Below are positions 9,834 through 17,959 of a stretch of DNA of 64,000 bases, one piece after another. Numbering within the stretch: the stretch's first letter is position 1; the number at the start of each line of letters is the position of its first letter. The stretch is from positions 248,001 to 312,000 of the forward strand of contig NZ_NETK01000001.1 of the NCBI RefSeq assembly GCF_002343915.1. The letters run 5' to 3'. The stretch is from Nannocystis exedens. GTDB taxonomy: Bacteria > Myxococcota_A > Polyangia > Nannocystales > Nannocystaceae. Below the pieces are notes generated by a model that did no database searches, was not told the DNA's origin, and worked only from the letters and a program-made list of their open reading frames with translations. Position numbers and translations under genes: made by a program.

Positions 9834-10568
9834 CTAGGCCCCGATCCCGCAGCACGACAGCGCCTTGGCCTCGAGCAGGTCGGGGTCGTCGCAGACCGGC
9901 TCGGACGCGCACTCGCCGAACTTGACCTCGTCCTCGAAGCACTCGCAGGCCGCCTCGTCGCAGCGCATCGTCATCGTCGGCTCGCCCGCGCACTCGCGCG
10001 ACCACTCGCACATCCCGTCGCCGCCGCCGCCGCCGATGCTGCACGTGTTGCCGAAGCCGCACACGTCCTCCTGGGCGATGGCCTCGTCGGTGCACGGCCC
10101 TTCCTCACCCTGCTCGAGGTCCTCGAGCTGCTGGCACGTCAGCCCGGCGTGACACGCCATCGTCGCCGTCGCGGCCGCCCGGCACTCGCCCGCGAGCTCG
10201 GCCAGCTCCGCCTCGCAATCCTCCGGGCAGCTCGCCGCCTCCTCGGGCGTGAGCCCGACGCACTTGGCCAGCATCACGCAGTACTTCTGACAGACCGTGG
10301 CGTCCGGTGGTTCGCCGGTGCTGGTCTCGCCGGGGCTCGTCGAGTCCGACTCGCCGCTGGTCGCCGGCGTCGTCGGCGACCCCGTCGTGGTCGGCTCCGA
10401 CGTCCCGTCGGTCGACGCCCCGTCGGTCGACGACGCCGATTCGCTCGCGGTCCCCGTCTCGTCGCCGCCGGTCGTCGGTCCCGCGGTCGCGTCGGTGTCG
10501 TTCTTCTCGCCGGGACAGGCCCCGATCAGCAGGGCCGTGAGGATGATGGCAATTCGGTCGATGATCAT
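9834..10568 (-). CDS. Cys-rich secreted lipoprotein with Thr/Ser linker
   Basis: A 244-aa protein. ATG 10568 is chosen because it gives MIIDRIAIILTALLIGACPG, a clean signal peptide with lipobox LIGAC (Cys18); frames further upstream have no signal. Residues about 20-95 form a Gly/Thr/Ser/Glu linker. The C-terminal 150 residues are Cys-rich (VCQKYCVMLAKCVG, CPEDCEAEL, CDEAACECFE, SCCGIGA), with about 20 Cys probably paired as disulfides. It resembles the small Cys-rich surface lipoproteins that are numerous in Nannocystineae. Function unknown. Confidence 0.75.
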   Translation of the reverse strand: MIIDRIAIILTALLIGACPGEKNDTDATAGPTTGGDETGTASESASSTDGASTDGTSEPTTTGSPTTPATSGESDSTSPGETSTGEPPDATVCQKYCVMLAKCVGLTPEEAASCPEDCEAELAELAGECRAAATATMACHAGLTCQQLEDLEQGEEGPCTDEAIAQEDVCGFGNTCSIGGGGGDGMCEWSRECAGEPTMTMRCDEAACECFEDEVKFGECASEPVCDDPDLLEAKALSCCGIGA

Positions 10569-10848
10569 GTCGGTTCTCGCTGGCCCGCGGCCTGGCACTC
10601 CGGCGCGGGCCTCCGGAACCGCGCGCCCCGGAGGGGCATTCCACCGGAGTCGGATCGACGTCGGTCGGCCCTGCCTGCGTCCTTTCCCCTTCACAATGGC
10701 CGCAGCTCGGCGATTCTGTCGCCTCCGGCGCCACCGCGCGGCCGAACGCCCGCCTGTCGGCCGCCCGCACCTGCTTCGCCGACGAACCGCCCGCTGCGCG
10801 CGGCTTTATCGGACCCGACCCGCCTCGTATCCTTTTCCGTCGATCGTC

Positions 10849-11940
10849 ATGCCCACCCGCCGCCGCTTCCTCGCGCTCACCGCCGCCCTCCCCGCCGCCG
10901 CCTGCGGTCCGCGGCGGCCCGTCGCCCCGCCCGAGCCCCCGCCGCGCGCGCTCGACCTGCTGGTCCTCGGCGGCACCGGCTTCATCGGCCCGCACCTCGT
11001 GCGGCACGCCGTCGCCCGCGGTCATCGCGTATCCATCTTCACCCGCGGGCGGCGCAAGGCCGACCTGCCGGACAGCGTGGAGCGGCTGCTCGGCGACCGC
11101 GACGGCCAGCTCGGCATCCTCGCCGGTCGGCGCTGGGACATCGTCGTCGACGACTCCGCCACCCGCCCCGAATGGGTCCGGCAGTCGACGCAATTGCTCA
11201 AGGACCAGGTCGGCCGCTATCTCTTCACCTCCTCGACCGGCGTCTACTACCCCTATTTGCAGCCCGGCGCCGACGAGACCTGGCCCGTGCGCACCGAGGT
11301 CACCGATCCCGAGGACGGCTCCGAGGCCTACGGCGTGGCCAAGGCCCGCTGCGAGCGCGAGGTCCTGCAGGCCTTCGGCGAGCGCGGCCTCGTCGTCCGG
11401 CCGACCTACATCGTCGGCCCCGGCGACACCACCGATCGCTTCCCCTACTGGCCCGTCCGCCTGCAGCGCGGCGGCGACGTGCTCGCGCCCGGGCGCCGCG
11501 ACGACCCGGTCCAGCTCATCGACGTGCGCGACCTCGCCGAGTTCATGCTGCGCCTGCTCGAGGACGGGCGCAGCGGGATCTACAACGCCGTCGGCCCGCG
11601 CGAGCCGATCACCATGCCGCAATTCCTCGAGGCCGCGCGGGCCGCCGCCAACCCCGAGGCTCGCCTCGTGTGGGTCGACGACTACGCCTTCCTCGAGGCC
11701 CACGGCATCTCCGATGCTGTCCCTTGGGTCATGTTGAAGGGCAACGACCTCGGCCACATGTCGACCCGCAACGCCAAGGCCGTGGCCGCCGGCCTGCGGT
11801 TCCGCCCGCTGGCCGAGACCGTGCGCGACACCCTCGAGTGGTGGCCCACCGTCCCCACCGAGCGGCGCGACGCGCCGAAATTCGCCCTCACCGCGGAGCA
11901 GGAGGCGCAGGCGCTGGCCGACTGGCGCGCCCGGGGCTGA
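10849..11940 (+). CDS. NAD-dependent epimerase/dehydratase-like SDR with Tat/lipoprotein signal
   Basis: A 363-aa protein from ATG 10849. MPTRRRFLALTAALPAAAC carries a twin-arginine RRRFLAL motif followed by a lipobox (PAAAC, Cys19), so it appears to be exported folded and lipidated. The Rossmann motif LGGTGFIGPHL (about residues 40-50) fits an extended SDR. YLFTSSTGVYYPY gives the active-site Ser/Thr strand, and SEAYGVAKARCE holds the YxxxK catalytic pair. QLIDVRDLAEFML and YNAVGPREPITMPQF are typical of the isoflavone-reductase/CSP41-like branch. An exported SDR needs cofactor loading before Tat transport, which fits the signal. Substrate unknown. The 3' end overlaps the convergent gene by 53 bases. 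Confidence 0.85.
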   Translation: MPTRRRFLALTAALPAAACGPRRPVAPPEPPPRALDLLVLGGTGFIGPHLVRHAVARGHRVSIFTRGRRKADLPDSVERLLGDRDGQLGILAGRRWDIVVDDSATRPEWVRQSTQLLKDQVGRYLFTSSTGVYYPYLQPGADETWPVRTEVTDPEDGSEAYGVAKARCEREVLQAFGERGLVVRPTYIVGPGDTTDRFPYWPVRLQRGGDVLAPGRRDDPVQLIDVRDLAEFMLRLLEDGRSGIYNAVGPREPITMPQFLEAARAAANPEARLVWVDDYAFLEAHGISDAVPWVMLKGNDLGHMSTRNAKAVAAGLRFRPLAETVRDTLEWWPTVPTERRDAPKFALTAEQEAQALADWRARG

Positions 11941-12601
11941 TCGCGCGCGGCGCCTCGGCCTCGGGGTTCCAGGTCGGCCGCCGACGTGGCGCCTGAGACA
12001 TGACCTTGAGGCCAGGTTCATCCCGCGGCACCAGCGCGATCCGGACCAGCTGCAGCTCGCCGCGGTGGGCGGCGAGGAAGCGGACCAGGCGGTCGAAGCG
12101 GCGGTGATCGCCGCCCTGCCGCGCCCACGGCACGTCGACCCGCAGCGTCGCCGGCCCGGTCCACGCCAGCCGCGCATCGGGCTCGACCAGCCGCACCGCG
12201 GCGACCGCGAGCTCGCTCCCCTGGCGCAGCACCAGCTCGAGCTTGCCGAACCACACCGCGCCGTGCAGCAGCCACGACCGCAGATCGCCGACCGGCAGCG
12301 GGTAGCGGGCGATCCGTCGCCGCAGCCAGCCGTCGGCCGGGACCTCGGGGTCGACCGCGCTGCGGGCCAGGGCGAACACGTTCCACAGCAGGAACGCCGC
12401 GAACAGCTGCGGCACCATCGCCACGCCGAACACCGCCGCGGTGAACACAGCCGCCACGCGCGCGGCGCCCCAGAGCTCGTGCGGCGGCCCGGGCTCGGAC
12501 CAGGCCGGCAGCCCCTCCCGCAGCGCCCGCTCGAGCGCCGTCTCGACGAAGCTGCGATACGGCTCGCGGGCGACGGGGGGCTGTCCTTCGAGCGCACGCA
12601 T
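11888..12601 (-). CDS. Hypothetical protein with one or two membrane segments
   Basis: A 237-aa frame from ATG 12601. Residues about 45-80 (ARVAAVFTAAVFGVAMVPQL and FAAFLLWNVFALA) are hydrophobic enough for one long or two short membrane helices. The rest is charged, with regular strands such as LAWTGPATLRVDVPWARQG and GELQLVRIALVPRDEPG. The last 40 residues are Pro/Ala/Arg-rich and overlap the 3' end of the SDR gene. No family is recognised. It is accepted as real because the frame has a sensible hydrophobic pattern and otherwise 700 bases would be empty. Confidence 0.5.
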   Translation of the reverse strand: MRALEGQPPVAREPYRSFVETALERALREGLPAWSEPGPPHELWGAARVAAVFTAAVFGVAMVPQLFAAFLLWNVFALARSAVDPEVPADGWLRRRIARYPLPVGDLRSWLLHGAVWFGKLELVLRQGSELAVAAVRLVEPDARLAWTGPATLRVDVPWARQGGDHRRFDRLVRFLAAHRGELQLVRIALVPRDEPGLKVMSQAPRRRPTWNPEAEAPRAISPGRASRPAPAPPAPR

Positions 12602-12675
12602 CGAGCCGAGCCAAGGCTAGCAGCCGCCCCGCGGCCGCGCACGCGCGCCGCAGCGAGGTGCGCCGGCGCCGGCGA

Positions 12676-15285
12676 TCACGACAACAGGTCGCTGGCCGCG
12701 ATCGGTGCGATCACCCGGTCGCGGAACAGCGCGTAACACACGCTGCCCGGCGGCAGCTCGAGGTCGCCGTGGACCAGCGCCGCGAACACCGGCGCGCCCG
12801 AGGCCGCGGGCGACGACGGGGTCGCGCCCTCGCCGGCGCGGATCCGCCGCAAGAACTGCTCCGCCGATTCATTGGCCATACGCGCGAAGCCGCGCACTCT
12901 GCCCGCCCCGCGCACGATCACCTGCCGGCCGCGCGCCGCCGCGTGCAGCAGCGCCAGCTCGAACATCGAGATCCGGACCCCGCTGGCGAAGTAGCCGATC
13001 ATCTCCGGGCAGATCTTCGTGATCGCCTTGTTCGACGTCGCCACGTTGTTCATCTCGAATTGCCCGGTCGAATAGACGTCGAGCCAGTGCATCGTCGATT
13101 CGGCGACGTCGAGCACCAGCGGCATGAACACGCCGTTGTCGCCCTGCAGGTCGAACTTGAGCTCGACCTTGCGCGCGTCGAAGTGCTGCCCGCCGAGGTC
13201 GCTGCGCAGCATCATCCCGGCCCACGCCCGCTCGAGCCGCGAGAACGCCAGGCCGGCGTAGTTGTTGACGACCGTCACCGCGTAGCGGATCCCGCGGGCT
13301 TTGGCGCGCTCGCGGTGGACGTCGACGAATTCGGCGGCGCCGTCGGGGAACGGCGCGCTGCGCAGGTCGCCGGAGCTCTGCGCGATCGGCTGGCCGTCGG
13401 GCCCGTCGAACCGCAATTGATAATAGGAGCACACACCGACGTACTCCCACGATTCGTCGTAGAAGGCGACCGACAGGTCGATGTCGGTGGTCTGGCCGGC
13501 CTCCGGCTGGCACCAGTGGAGGAACAGCCGCACCACCTCGCCGGCCGGCAGCGCCACCCGCGAGCCGCGCGGCAGCGACACCGCCGCGCGGCTCGCCGTG
13601 CGCTCGTTGAACGGCACGACGACGTCGCGCAGCCCCTCGTCGAGCACGCAGGTCTCGAACCCCGGCTTGTCGGCGAGGCGGCGCAGCAGCTCGCGCTCGA
13701 CCGCCGCGCCCGCCGCCGCGATCGCCCGCGGGGCCAGCGGCGCGCGCCGGTCCGGCGCCGACGTGCCCTTCGTGACCTGTCCCTTGGGCCAGAACACGCG
13801 CAGCGCCGTCGGCCGCCCGCGCGCCGGCAGGTGGCCGTGCAGCGTCAACAGCAGGGGGTTGGCCAGCCGCGGCGCCGCCGCGACGAACGCCGAGATCACG
13901 ACGTCCTGGGCGCCCGCGTCGGCGCCCGCGACCCGCAGCGCGTGGTCGAAGCGCCGGCCCAGCTCGCCGGGGCGCGCCTGCAGCCGCTCGACCATCGCCG
14001 CCGCGTCGCCGGCCCGCGCCGCCGCCTCGATCGCCGCGTAGAAGCCGACGAACCGCGGCGCCGGCGTGCCGTCGGGCGCCTTCTTGCGGACCGTGGCGAA
14101 CGCCCGCGCGACCTTCGGGAACCGCCCGGCGAACTCGTGCGGGTGGAGGAACTGCCCCAGCCACTGCCAGTACGAGCGGTGGCGCAGCATGTCCTCGACG
14201 AGCCCGTCGGGGTGCATCGACTCGAGGTGGGCCAGCACGGCTCGCCGCAGCGGCCGCGGCAGCGGCGCCACCTTGAAGCGGTACTTGTGCGTCACCACCG
14301 TCACCGTCCGCGCCTTCGGCAGCCGCTCCTGGCCGGCGAACACCTTCTTGAGCCGGGCCTGCAGTCCGCCGGCGGCGGGCTGCTCCGGCGCGGGTTGCTG
14401 GACCCGACGCCGCACGACCTCGCCCTGCAGCGACGGGTCGGCGCCGGAGAACACCGCGAGCGTGCGCAGCACGTCGGTCGCGGTCGCCAGGTGGGCCCGC
14501 GCCACCGCGAAGGTCGCCGGCGCGTTGCACTTGCGCAGCAGCGCGCCGAAGATCCGCGCCACGTTCTCGCGCACCGCGATCTCGTCCGGCAGCCACGCCA
14601 GCACCTGCTCGCCGAACTCGTCCGCGATCGCCCCGAGGTCGCCGGCGTCGACCGGCGACATCACCTGCGTGCGCGCGCAGAACGACTCGAACAGCGCCCG
14701 CGCCGCGGCCGGCAGGTCCTCGCCGAGGTCGAGCAGCTTGAAGCGGACCTTCTCGCGCGGCAGGCTGCGCTGGAGCAGCCGCCCCGGCTTGAAGAACGGC
14801 GAGTCGCGGTCGACGTGGTGCTCGCACACCGGGCACGCGCTGTAGTTGGCGCCGTCGAAGCAGTGGTCGCAGACCACGTGCATGCACGGGCTCAGCACGT
14901 GCGTCGTGCCGACCCGGCGGCAGAACACGCACGGCTGGCCCTCGGCCTGCAGGAAGTGGCTCAGCAGCTTGCGCAGGTACAGCTCCGACGTGTCCCTCGG
15001 GACATCCTCGGGGAACCGGCGGAACAGCGGCGTGTAGCGGACGTTCGCCCCGACCTGGGCCGCCAGCGCGGCGGCGACGAGGCGCGGCTGCAGCGCGAGC
15101 TCGTCGGGCGCCAGGGTCGCCAGCCGCTGCCGCAGCCGCCGCGACGCCACGTAGCCGAGCTGCGCCAGCTCGAGCTCGATCGCCTGCAGGTGCCGCTCGC
15201 TCGCCGTCGCCCGGCCCGGGGCCACGAACACCAGCCCCTGGCGGCGCAGCAGCGCCTCGCGGGTGGCGGTGAAGGTGGCTCCCAT
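12676..15285 (-). CDS. MXAN_6230/SCO0854-family RING domain protein
   Basis: An 869-aa cytoplasmic protein from ATG 15285. A complete C3HC4 RING finger is visible: Cys119-x2-Cys122, Cys134-x-His136, Cys139-x2-Cys142, Cys151-x2-Cys154. The middle holds helical regions of unknown fold. At about residues 570-720 lie GQTTDIDLSVAFYDESWEYV and VTVVNNYAGLAFSRLERAWA, which have the look of a TerD-type beta-sandwich (tellurium-resistance/calcium-binding family). The NCBI family with this name links RING and a TerD-like region in myxobacteria and streptomycetes. RING domains suggest an E3-like or scaffold role, but bacterial partners are not known. A hairpin element lies in frame at 14988-15007. Confidence 0.85.
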   Translation of the reverse strand: MGATFTATREALLRRQGLVFVAPGRATASERHLQAIELELAQLGYVASRRLRQRLATLAPDELALQPRLVAAALAAQVGANVRYTPLFRRFPEDVPRDTSELYLRKLLSHFLQAEGQPCVFCRRVGTTHVLSPCMHVVCDHCFDGANYSACPVCEHHVDRDSPFFKPGRLLQRSLPREKVRFKLLDLGEDLPAAARALFESFCARTQVMSPVDAGDLGAIADEFGEQVLAWLPDEIAVRENVARIFGALLRKCNAPATFAVARAHLATATDVLRTLAVFSGADPSLQGEVVRRRVQQPAPEQPAAGGLQARLKKVFAGQERLPKARTVTVVTHKYRFKVAPLPRPLRRAVLAHLESMHPDGLVEDMLRHRSYWQWLGQFLHPHEFAGRFPKVARAFATVRKKAPDGTPAPRFVGFYAAIEAAARAGDAAAMVERLQARPGELGRRFDHALRVAGADAGAQDVVISAFVAAAPRLANPLLLTLHGHLPARGRPTALRVFWPKGQVTKGTSAPDRRAPLAPRAIAAAGAAVERELLRRLADKPGFETCVLDEGLRDVVVPFNERTASRAAVSLPRGSRVALPAGEVVRLFLHWCQPEAGQTTDIDLSVAFYDESWEYVGVCSYYQLRFDGPDGQPIAQSSGDLRSAPFPDGAAEFVDVHRERAKARGIRYAVTVVNNYAGLAFSRLERAWAGMMLRSDLGGQHFDARKVELKFDLQGDNGVFMPLVLDVAESTMHWLDVYSTGQFEMNNVATSNKAITKICPEMIGYFASGVRISMFELALLHAAARGRQVIVRGAGRVRGFARMANESAEQFLRRIRAGEGATPSSPAASGAPVFAALVHGDLELPPGSVCYALFRDRVIAPIAASDLLS

Positions 15286-15455
15286 GGCGACGGGCGGAGA
15301 AAGGTGGAGGTAAGCGTCCGAGCTGTTTTTCTTAAAATGAATGAGAAGGAAGCCCGGACTGAGCCTCCATGGCCAGCGTAGAGCGAGCTCGGCGCCGGCG
15401 TCAAGCCGCGCGGCCGCTCGCGGGCTCGCGCGATCTTCTGCTACGAACGAGCGCG

Positions 15456-16145
15456 ATGCCGCGAGAGCGCGCCCGAACGATCCTCGCCTGGAGCGGCGGC
15501 AAGGACTCCGCGTGGGCCGGCGTCGCGCTCGCCCGCGACCCGGCCGTCGAGCTCGTCGGCCTGCTCACCACCACGCGCGCGGACGACGAGCGCGTCGTCA
15601 TGCACCGCACCCCGCGGGCCGCCCTGCTGGCCCAGGCCGACGCGCTCGGCCTGCCGCTGTGGGAGGTCGCCCTGCCCGACCCGTGCCCCAACGCGACCTA
15701 CGAGGCGAAGATGACGGCCGTGATCGCCCGCGCCCGCGCCGAGCAGGTCGAGGCGATCGCGTTCGGCGACCTGTTCCTGGCCGACATCCGGGCTTACCGC
15801 GAGGACATGCTCCGAGGGACAGGTCTGCGCGCCGTCTTCCCGCTGTGGGGCGAGGACACCGGCGCCCTCGCGCGGGCGATGATCGCCGGCGGACTGCGGG
15901 CCACCGTGGTCGCCGTCGACCTCGCCCGCCTGTCCGCCGCCTGGCTCGGCCGGAGCTTCGATCGCGAGCTGTTGGCCGCGCTGCCGCCCGACGTCGACCC
16001 GTGCGGCGAGCGCGGCGAGTTCCACACCCTCGTCACCGACCTGCCGGGCTTCGCCCACCCGCTCGCGCTCCGCCACGGCGCCGTGTTCGAGCGCGACGGC
16101 CACGCCTTCCTCGACGTCGCCCTCGACGCCGACCCGCACGGCTAG
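15456..16145 (+). CDS. Dph6-like ATP pyrophosphatase (DUF71, adenine nucleotide alpha hydrolase)
   Basis: A 229-aa protein read from ATG 15456. An in-frame ATG at 15369 would add a 29-residue Arg-rich leader and is not preferred. The PP-loop SGGKDS is at residues 13-18 (TILAWSGGKDSAWAGVAL). CPNATYEAKM and AIAFGDLFLADIRAYRE match the DUF71 pattern of diphthine-ammonia ligase homologues. Bacteria lack diphthamide, so the bacterial role is an unidentified ATP-dependent amidation or thiolation-type reaction. A hairpin element (15805-15824) is carried in frame at about residues 117-123. Confidence 0.85.
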   Translation: MPRERARTILAWSGGKDSAWAGVALARDPAVELVGLLTTTRADDERVVMHRTPRAALLAQADALGLPLWEVALPDPCPNATYEAKMTAVIARARAEQVEAIAFGDLFLADIRAYREDMLRGTGLRAVFPLWGEDTGALARAMIAGGLRATVVAVDLARLSAAWLGRSFDRELLAALPPDVDPCGERGEFHTLVTDLPGFAHPLALRHGAVFERDGHAFLDVALDADPHG

Positions 16146-16152
16146 TCCACGC

Positions 16153-16307
16153 GCATGCCCTCCGGGACATGTTCGATCGATACTACCGCGCTCGCGCCCA
16201 CGCACATGTCCTCATGGACATGTCCTGTCCAACACCCAAGCTCGCGCCGACGCACCTGTCCGCCGGACACGTCCACCTGCCTCCTCGACATGTCCTCCGG
16301 GACATGT
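16153..16307. repeat. Cluster of four dispersed hairpin elements
   Basis: Four members of the 20-base hairpin family occur within 155 bases: 16153-16172 (loop TCCG), 16204-16223 (perfect arms ACATGTCC/GGACATGT, loop TCAT), 16254-16272 (3-base loop) and 16288-16307 (perfect arms, loop TCCG). They fill the gap between the convergent stops of the Dph6-like and COQ4-like genes. Extra GACATGTCC half-sites lie between them. Confidence 0.8.
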
Positions 16308-16325
16308 CGCGCCCCCGGCGGGCGC

Positions 16326-17003
16326 TCAGGCCATCGCCTTGGCCGGCGGCTTGGCGAGGAGCCGGTTGGCCAGCCAGCTCTCGTGCCCTGGCGCGATCGC
16401 GGCGACCGTCTCGGGGCGCACCCCGAGCCGCCGGCGCGCCTCCGTCAGCGGGACCGGCAGCAGGTCCTCGAGCCGCGCCTCGAGCATCGGCTCGGCCTCC
16501 TTGGCCATGCGCAGCCCGACGCGGACGTTGTGCCACACCCCGGGGATGTGCAGCGGCATCAGCAGCGAGTAGATCACGGTGCTCAGCCACAGCATCGCCG
16601 ACGACGAGCCGAAGCCCTGCCCGATCATGAACGCGAACACCCCGATCTCGCCGGCCGGCGTGGTCGGGAAGCCGGTCAGCACGTGGACCAGGTCGTGCGT
16701 GGTCGTGTAGCGCAGCGCCAGCGGGTTGTCGGCCAGGCGCCGCTTCATCTCGTCGCTGATCACCAGCGGCTCGAGGTTGTTGCGGTCGAGCTGGTGGGCG
16801 AACGCGCGGCCGACCGTGCCCTCGGGCAGCGCCCGCAGCGCGGCCAGGTCGACCTCGAGGCACGGCGCCGGCAGCGTGTGCAGGCGGTCGTTGCCGGTGT
16901 GCTTCGGTCCGGCCAGGTAAGCGAACTTCAGCGCCGCGATGTCGCCGAGCGGCCGGCCCTCGCGCTGCATGCGGCTGAGCTCGCGCATTTCACTCCATTT
17001 CAT
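16326..17003 (-). CDS. COQ4-family protein
   Basis: A 225-aa protein from ATG 17003. This start has AGGAGA (17011-17016) at good spacing; an upstream in-frame ATG at 17072 would add 23 Pro/Ala-rich residues. The COQ4 metal motif HDxxHx11E is exact: His103-Asp104, His107 and Glu119 in TTHDLVHVLTGFPTTPAGEI. Eukaryotic COQ4 acts in ubiquinone synthesis and has been shown to act on the decarboxylated/hydroxylated ring. Bacterial homologues occur outside ubiquinone operons, as here. It is divergent from a TetR gene over a palindromic site, so it is probably controlled by that repressor, perhaps in response to a lipid-like ligand. Confidence 0.85.
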   Translation of the reverse strand: MKWSEMRELSRMQREGRPLGDIAALKFAYLAGPKHTGNDRLHTLPAPCLEVDLAALRALPEGTVGRAFAHQLDRNNLEPLVISDEMKRRLADNPLALRYTTTHDLVHVLTGFPTTPAGEIGVFAFMIGQGFGSSSAMLWLSTVIYSLLMPLHIPGVWHNVRVGLRMAKEAEPMLEARLEDLLPVPLTEARRRLGVRPETVAAIAPGHESWLANRLLAKPPAKAMA

Positions 17004-17102
17004 CTTCTTGTCTCCTGAGGCCCGCGCGGGCGGCGGAGCGGGCGCGCGGTTTCGCGCCGGTTGCGGCTCCAAACGGCTCTCCGACGGGCTCTCGAGCAGT
17101 AT

Positions 17103-17134
17103 TGACTAACTGACTGGTTCTGTCAAATTGGTCA
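17103..17134. promoter_or_regulatory. Candidate TetR operator between COQ4-like and tetR genes
   Basis: TGACTAACTGAC (17103-17114) and GTCAAATTGGTCA (17122-17134) form an imperfect inverted repeat around a 7-base spacer. The right arm ends 3 bases before the tetR ATG. The stretch is clearly less GC-rich than its surroundings, as expected for a divergent promoter/operator. Confidence 0.6.
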
Positions 17135-17137
17135 GCA

Positions 17138-17812
17138 ATGAATTTCGAGAGCCTCGCCGAGATGCGCGCCGTCCTCGAGGACGCGGTGGGTGACATCGAC
17201 CCCGAGAGCAGCAAGGGCAAGAAGCGGCTGAAGATCATCGAGGCCGCGGTCGGCCTGTTCGTCGCCCACGGCTACCGCAAGACCAGCATCGACGACATCG
17301 CCCGCGCCGCCGGCATCGCCAAGGGCACGGTCTACCTCTACTTCACCACCAAGCTCGACGTCCTCTACGTCGCCTGCGCCTACGAGAAGCTGCGGCTGTT
17401 CGCCCTGCTCGACGGCTTCGAGGCCCCCACCCTCGACGCGCGGGAGCGCCTGCGGCAGTGGGTGCGCGCCTCGATCCTCATGGTCGCCGCCTCGCCGCTG
17501 CTCACCCGCGCCTCCGCCGGCGACCCCGACATGCTGGCCGCGCTGGTCGAGGCCATGCCCGAGCGCGTCGGCCAGGCCATGGCCGACGCCAACAGCTTCA
17601 TGGGTCACCTCCTCGACGCCGCCGTCGCGCCGGCGCAGTGGACCGACGAGGAGCGGCACGCCCGCTCCGTCGTCCTCCAGGCGCTGACCCGCTTCGCCCC
17701 GCTCGTGCGCGACGACCCGCTGCGCCAGGGCCTGAGCATCGAGCAATTCGCCGAGACCCTCGCCGACGTGTTCGTCGACGGCATGCGCGTCCCCGACCGC
17801 GCGCGCGCCTGA
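17138..17812 (+). CDS. TetR-family transcriptional regulator
   Basis: A 224-aa protein from ATG 17138. The N-terminal helix-turn-helix is seen in LKIIEAAVGLFVAHGYRKTS and IDDIARAAGIAKGTVYLYFT (about residues 30-70). The C-terminal ligand domain (SILMVAASPLLTRASAGDPD and onward) is helical and not assigned to a ligand class. A 28-residue leader precedes the HTH. It is divergent from the COQ4-like gene with a palindrome adjoining its start, which suggests autoregulation plus control of the COQ4-like gene. Confidence 0.9.
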   Translation: MNFESLAEMRAVLEDAVGDIDPESSKGKKRLKIIEAAVGLFVAHGYRKTSIDDIARAAGIAKGTVYLYFTTKLDVLYVACAYEKLRLFALLDGFEAPTLDARERLRQWVRASILMVAASPLLTRASAGDPDMLAALVEAMPERVGQAMADANSFMGHLLDAAVAPAQWTDEERHARSVVLQALTRFAPLVRDDPLRQGLSIEQFAETLADVFVDGMRVPDRARA

Positions 17813-17872
17813 GGCTCGCGCGGCGCCGCGGCCCGCCGCGAGCCGGGCCGCCGCTCACCGCGACGACGACCG

Positions 17873-17948
17873 GGCTGTCTCTCGGGACATCTCTCGACGC
17901 GGGCCTGCGTGCGCACCGCGCCGGGATTACCTGTCCCTCGGGACATCT
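17873..17948. repeat. Two hairpin elements in a 56-base tandem duplication
   Basis: Hairpins at 17873-17892 (loop CTCG) and 17929-17948 (ACCTGTCC, loop CTCG, GGACATCT) are followed by nearly the same sequence (CTCGACGCGGGC and CCCGACGCGGGC), so the unit was duplicated in tandem. The array lies between the convergent tetR and methyltransferase genes. Confidence 0.65.
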
Positions 17949-17959
17949 CCCGACGCGGG

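Noticed and set aside
8305-9837. A 510-aa plus-strand frame opposite the propeller lipoprotein
   Set aside because: Arg/Val-rich shadow without motifs; the minus strand has a signal peptide and lipobox.
12658-15381. A 907-aa plus-strand frame opposite the RING gene
   Set aside because: Arg/His/Gln-rich shadow; the minus strand has the full RING motif.
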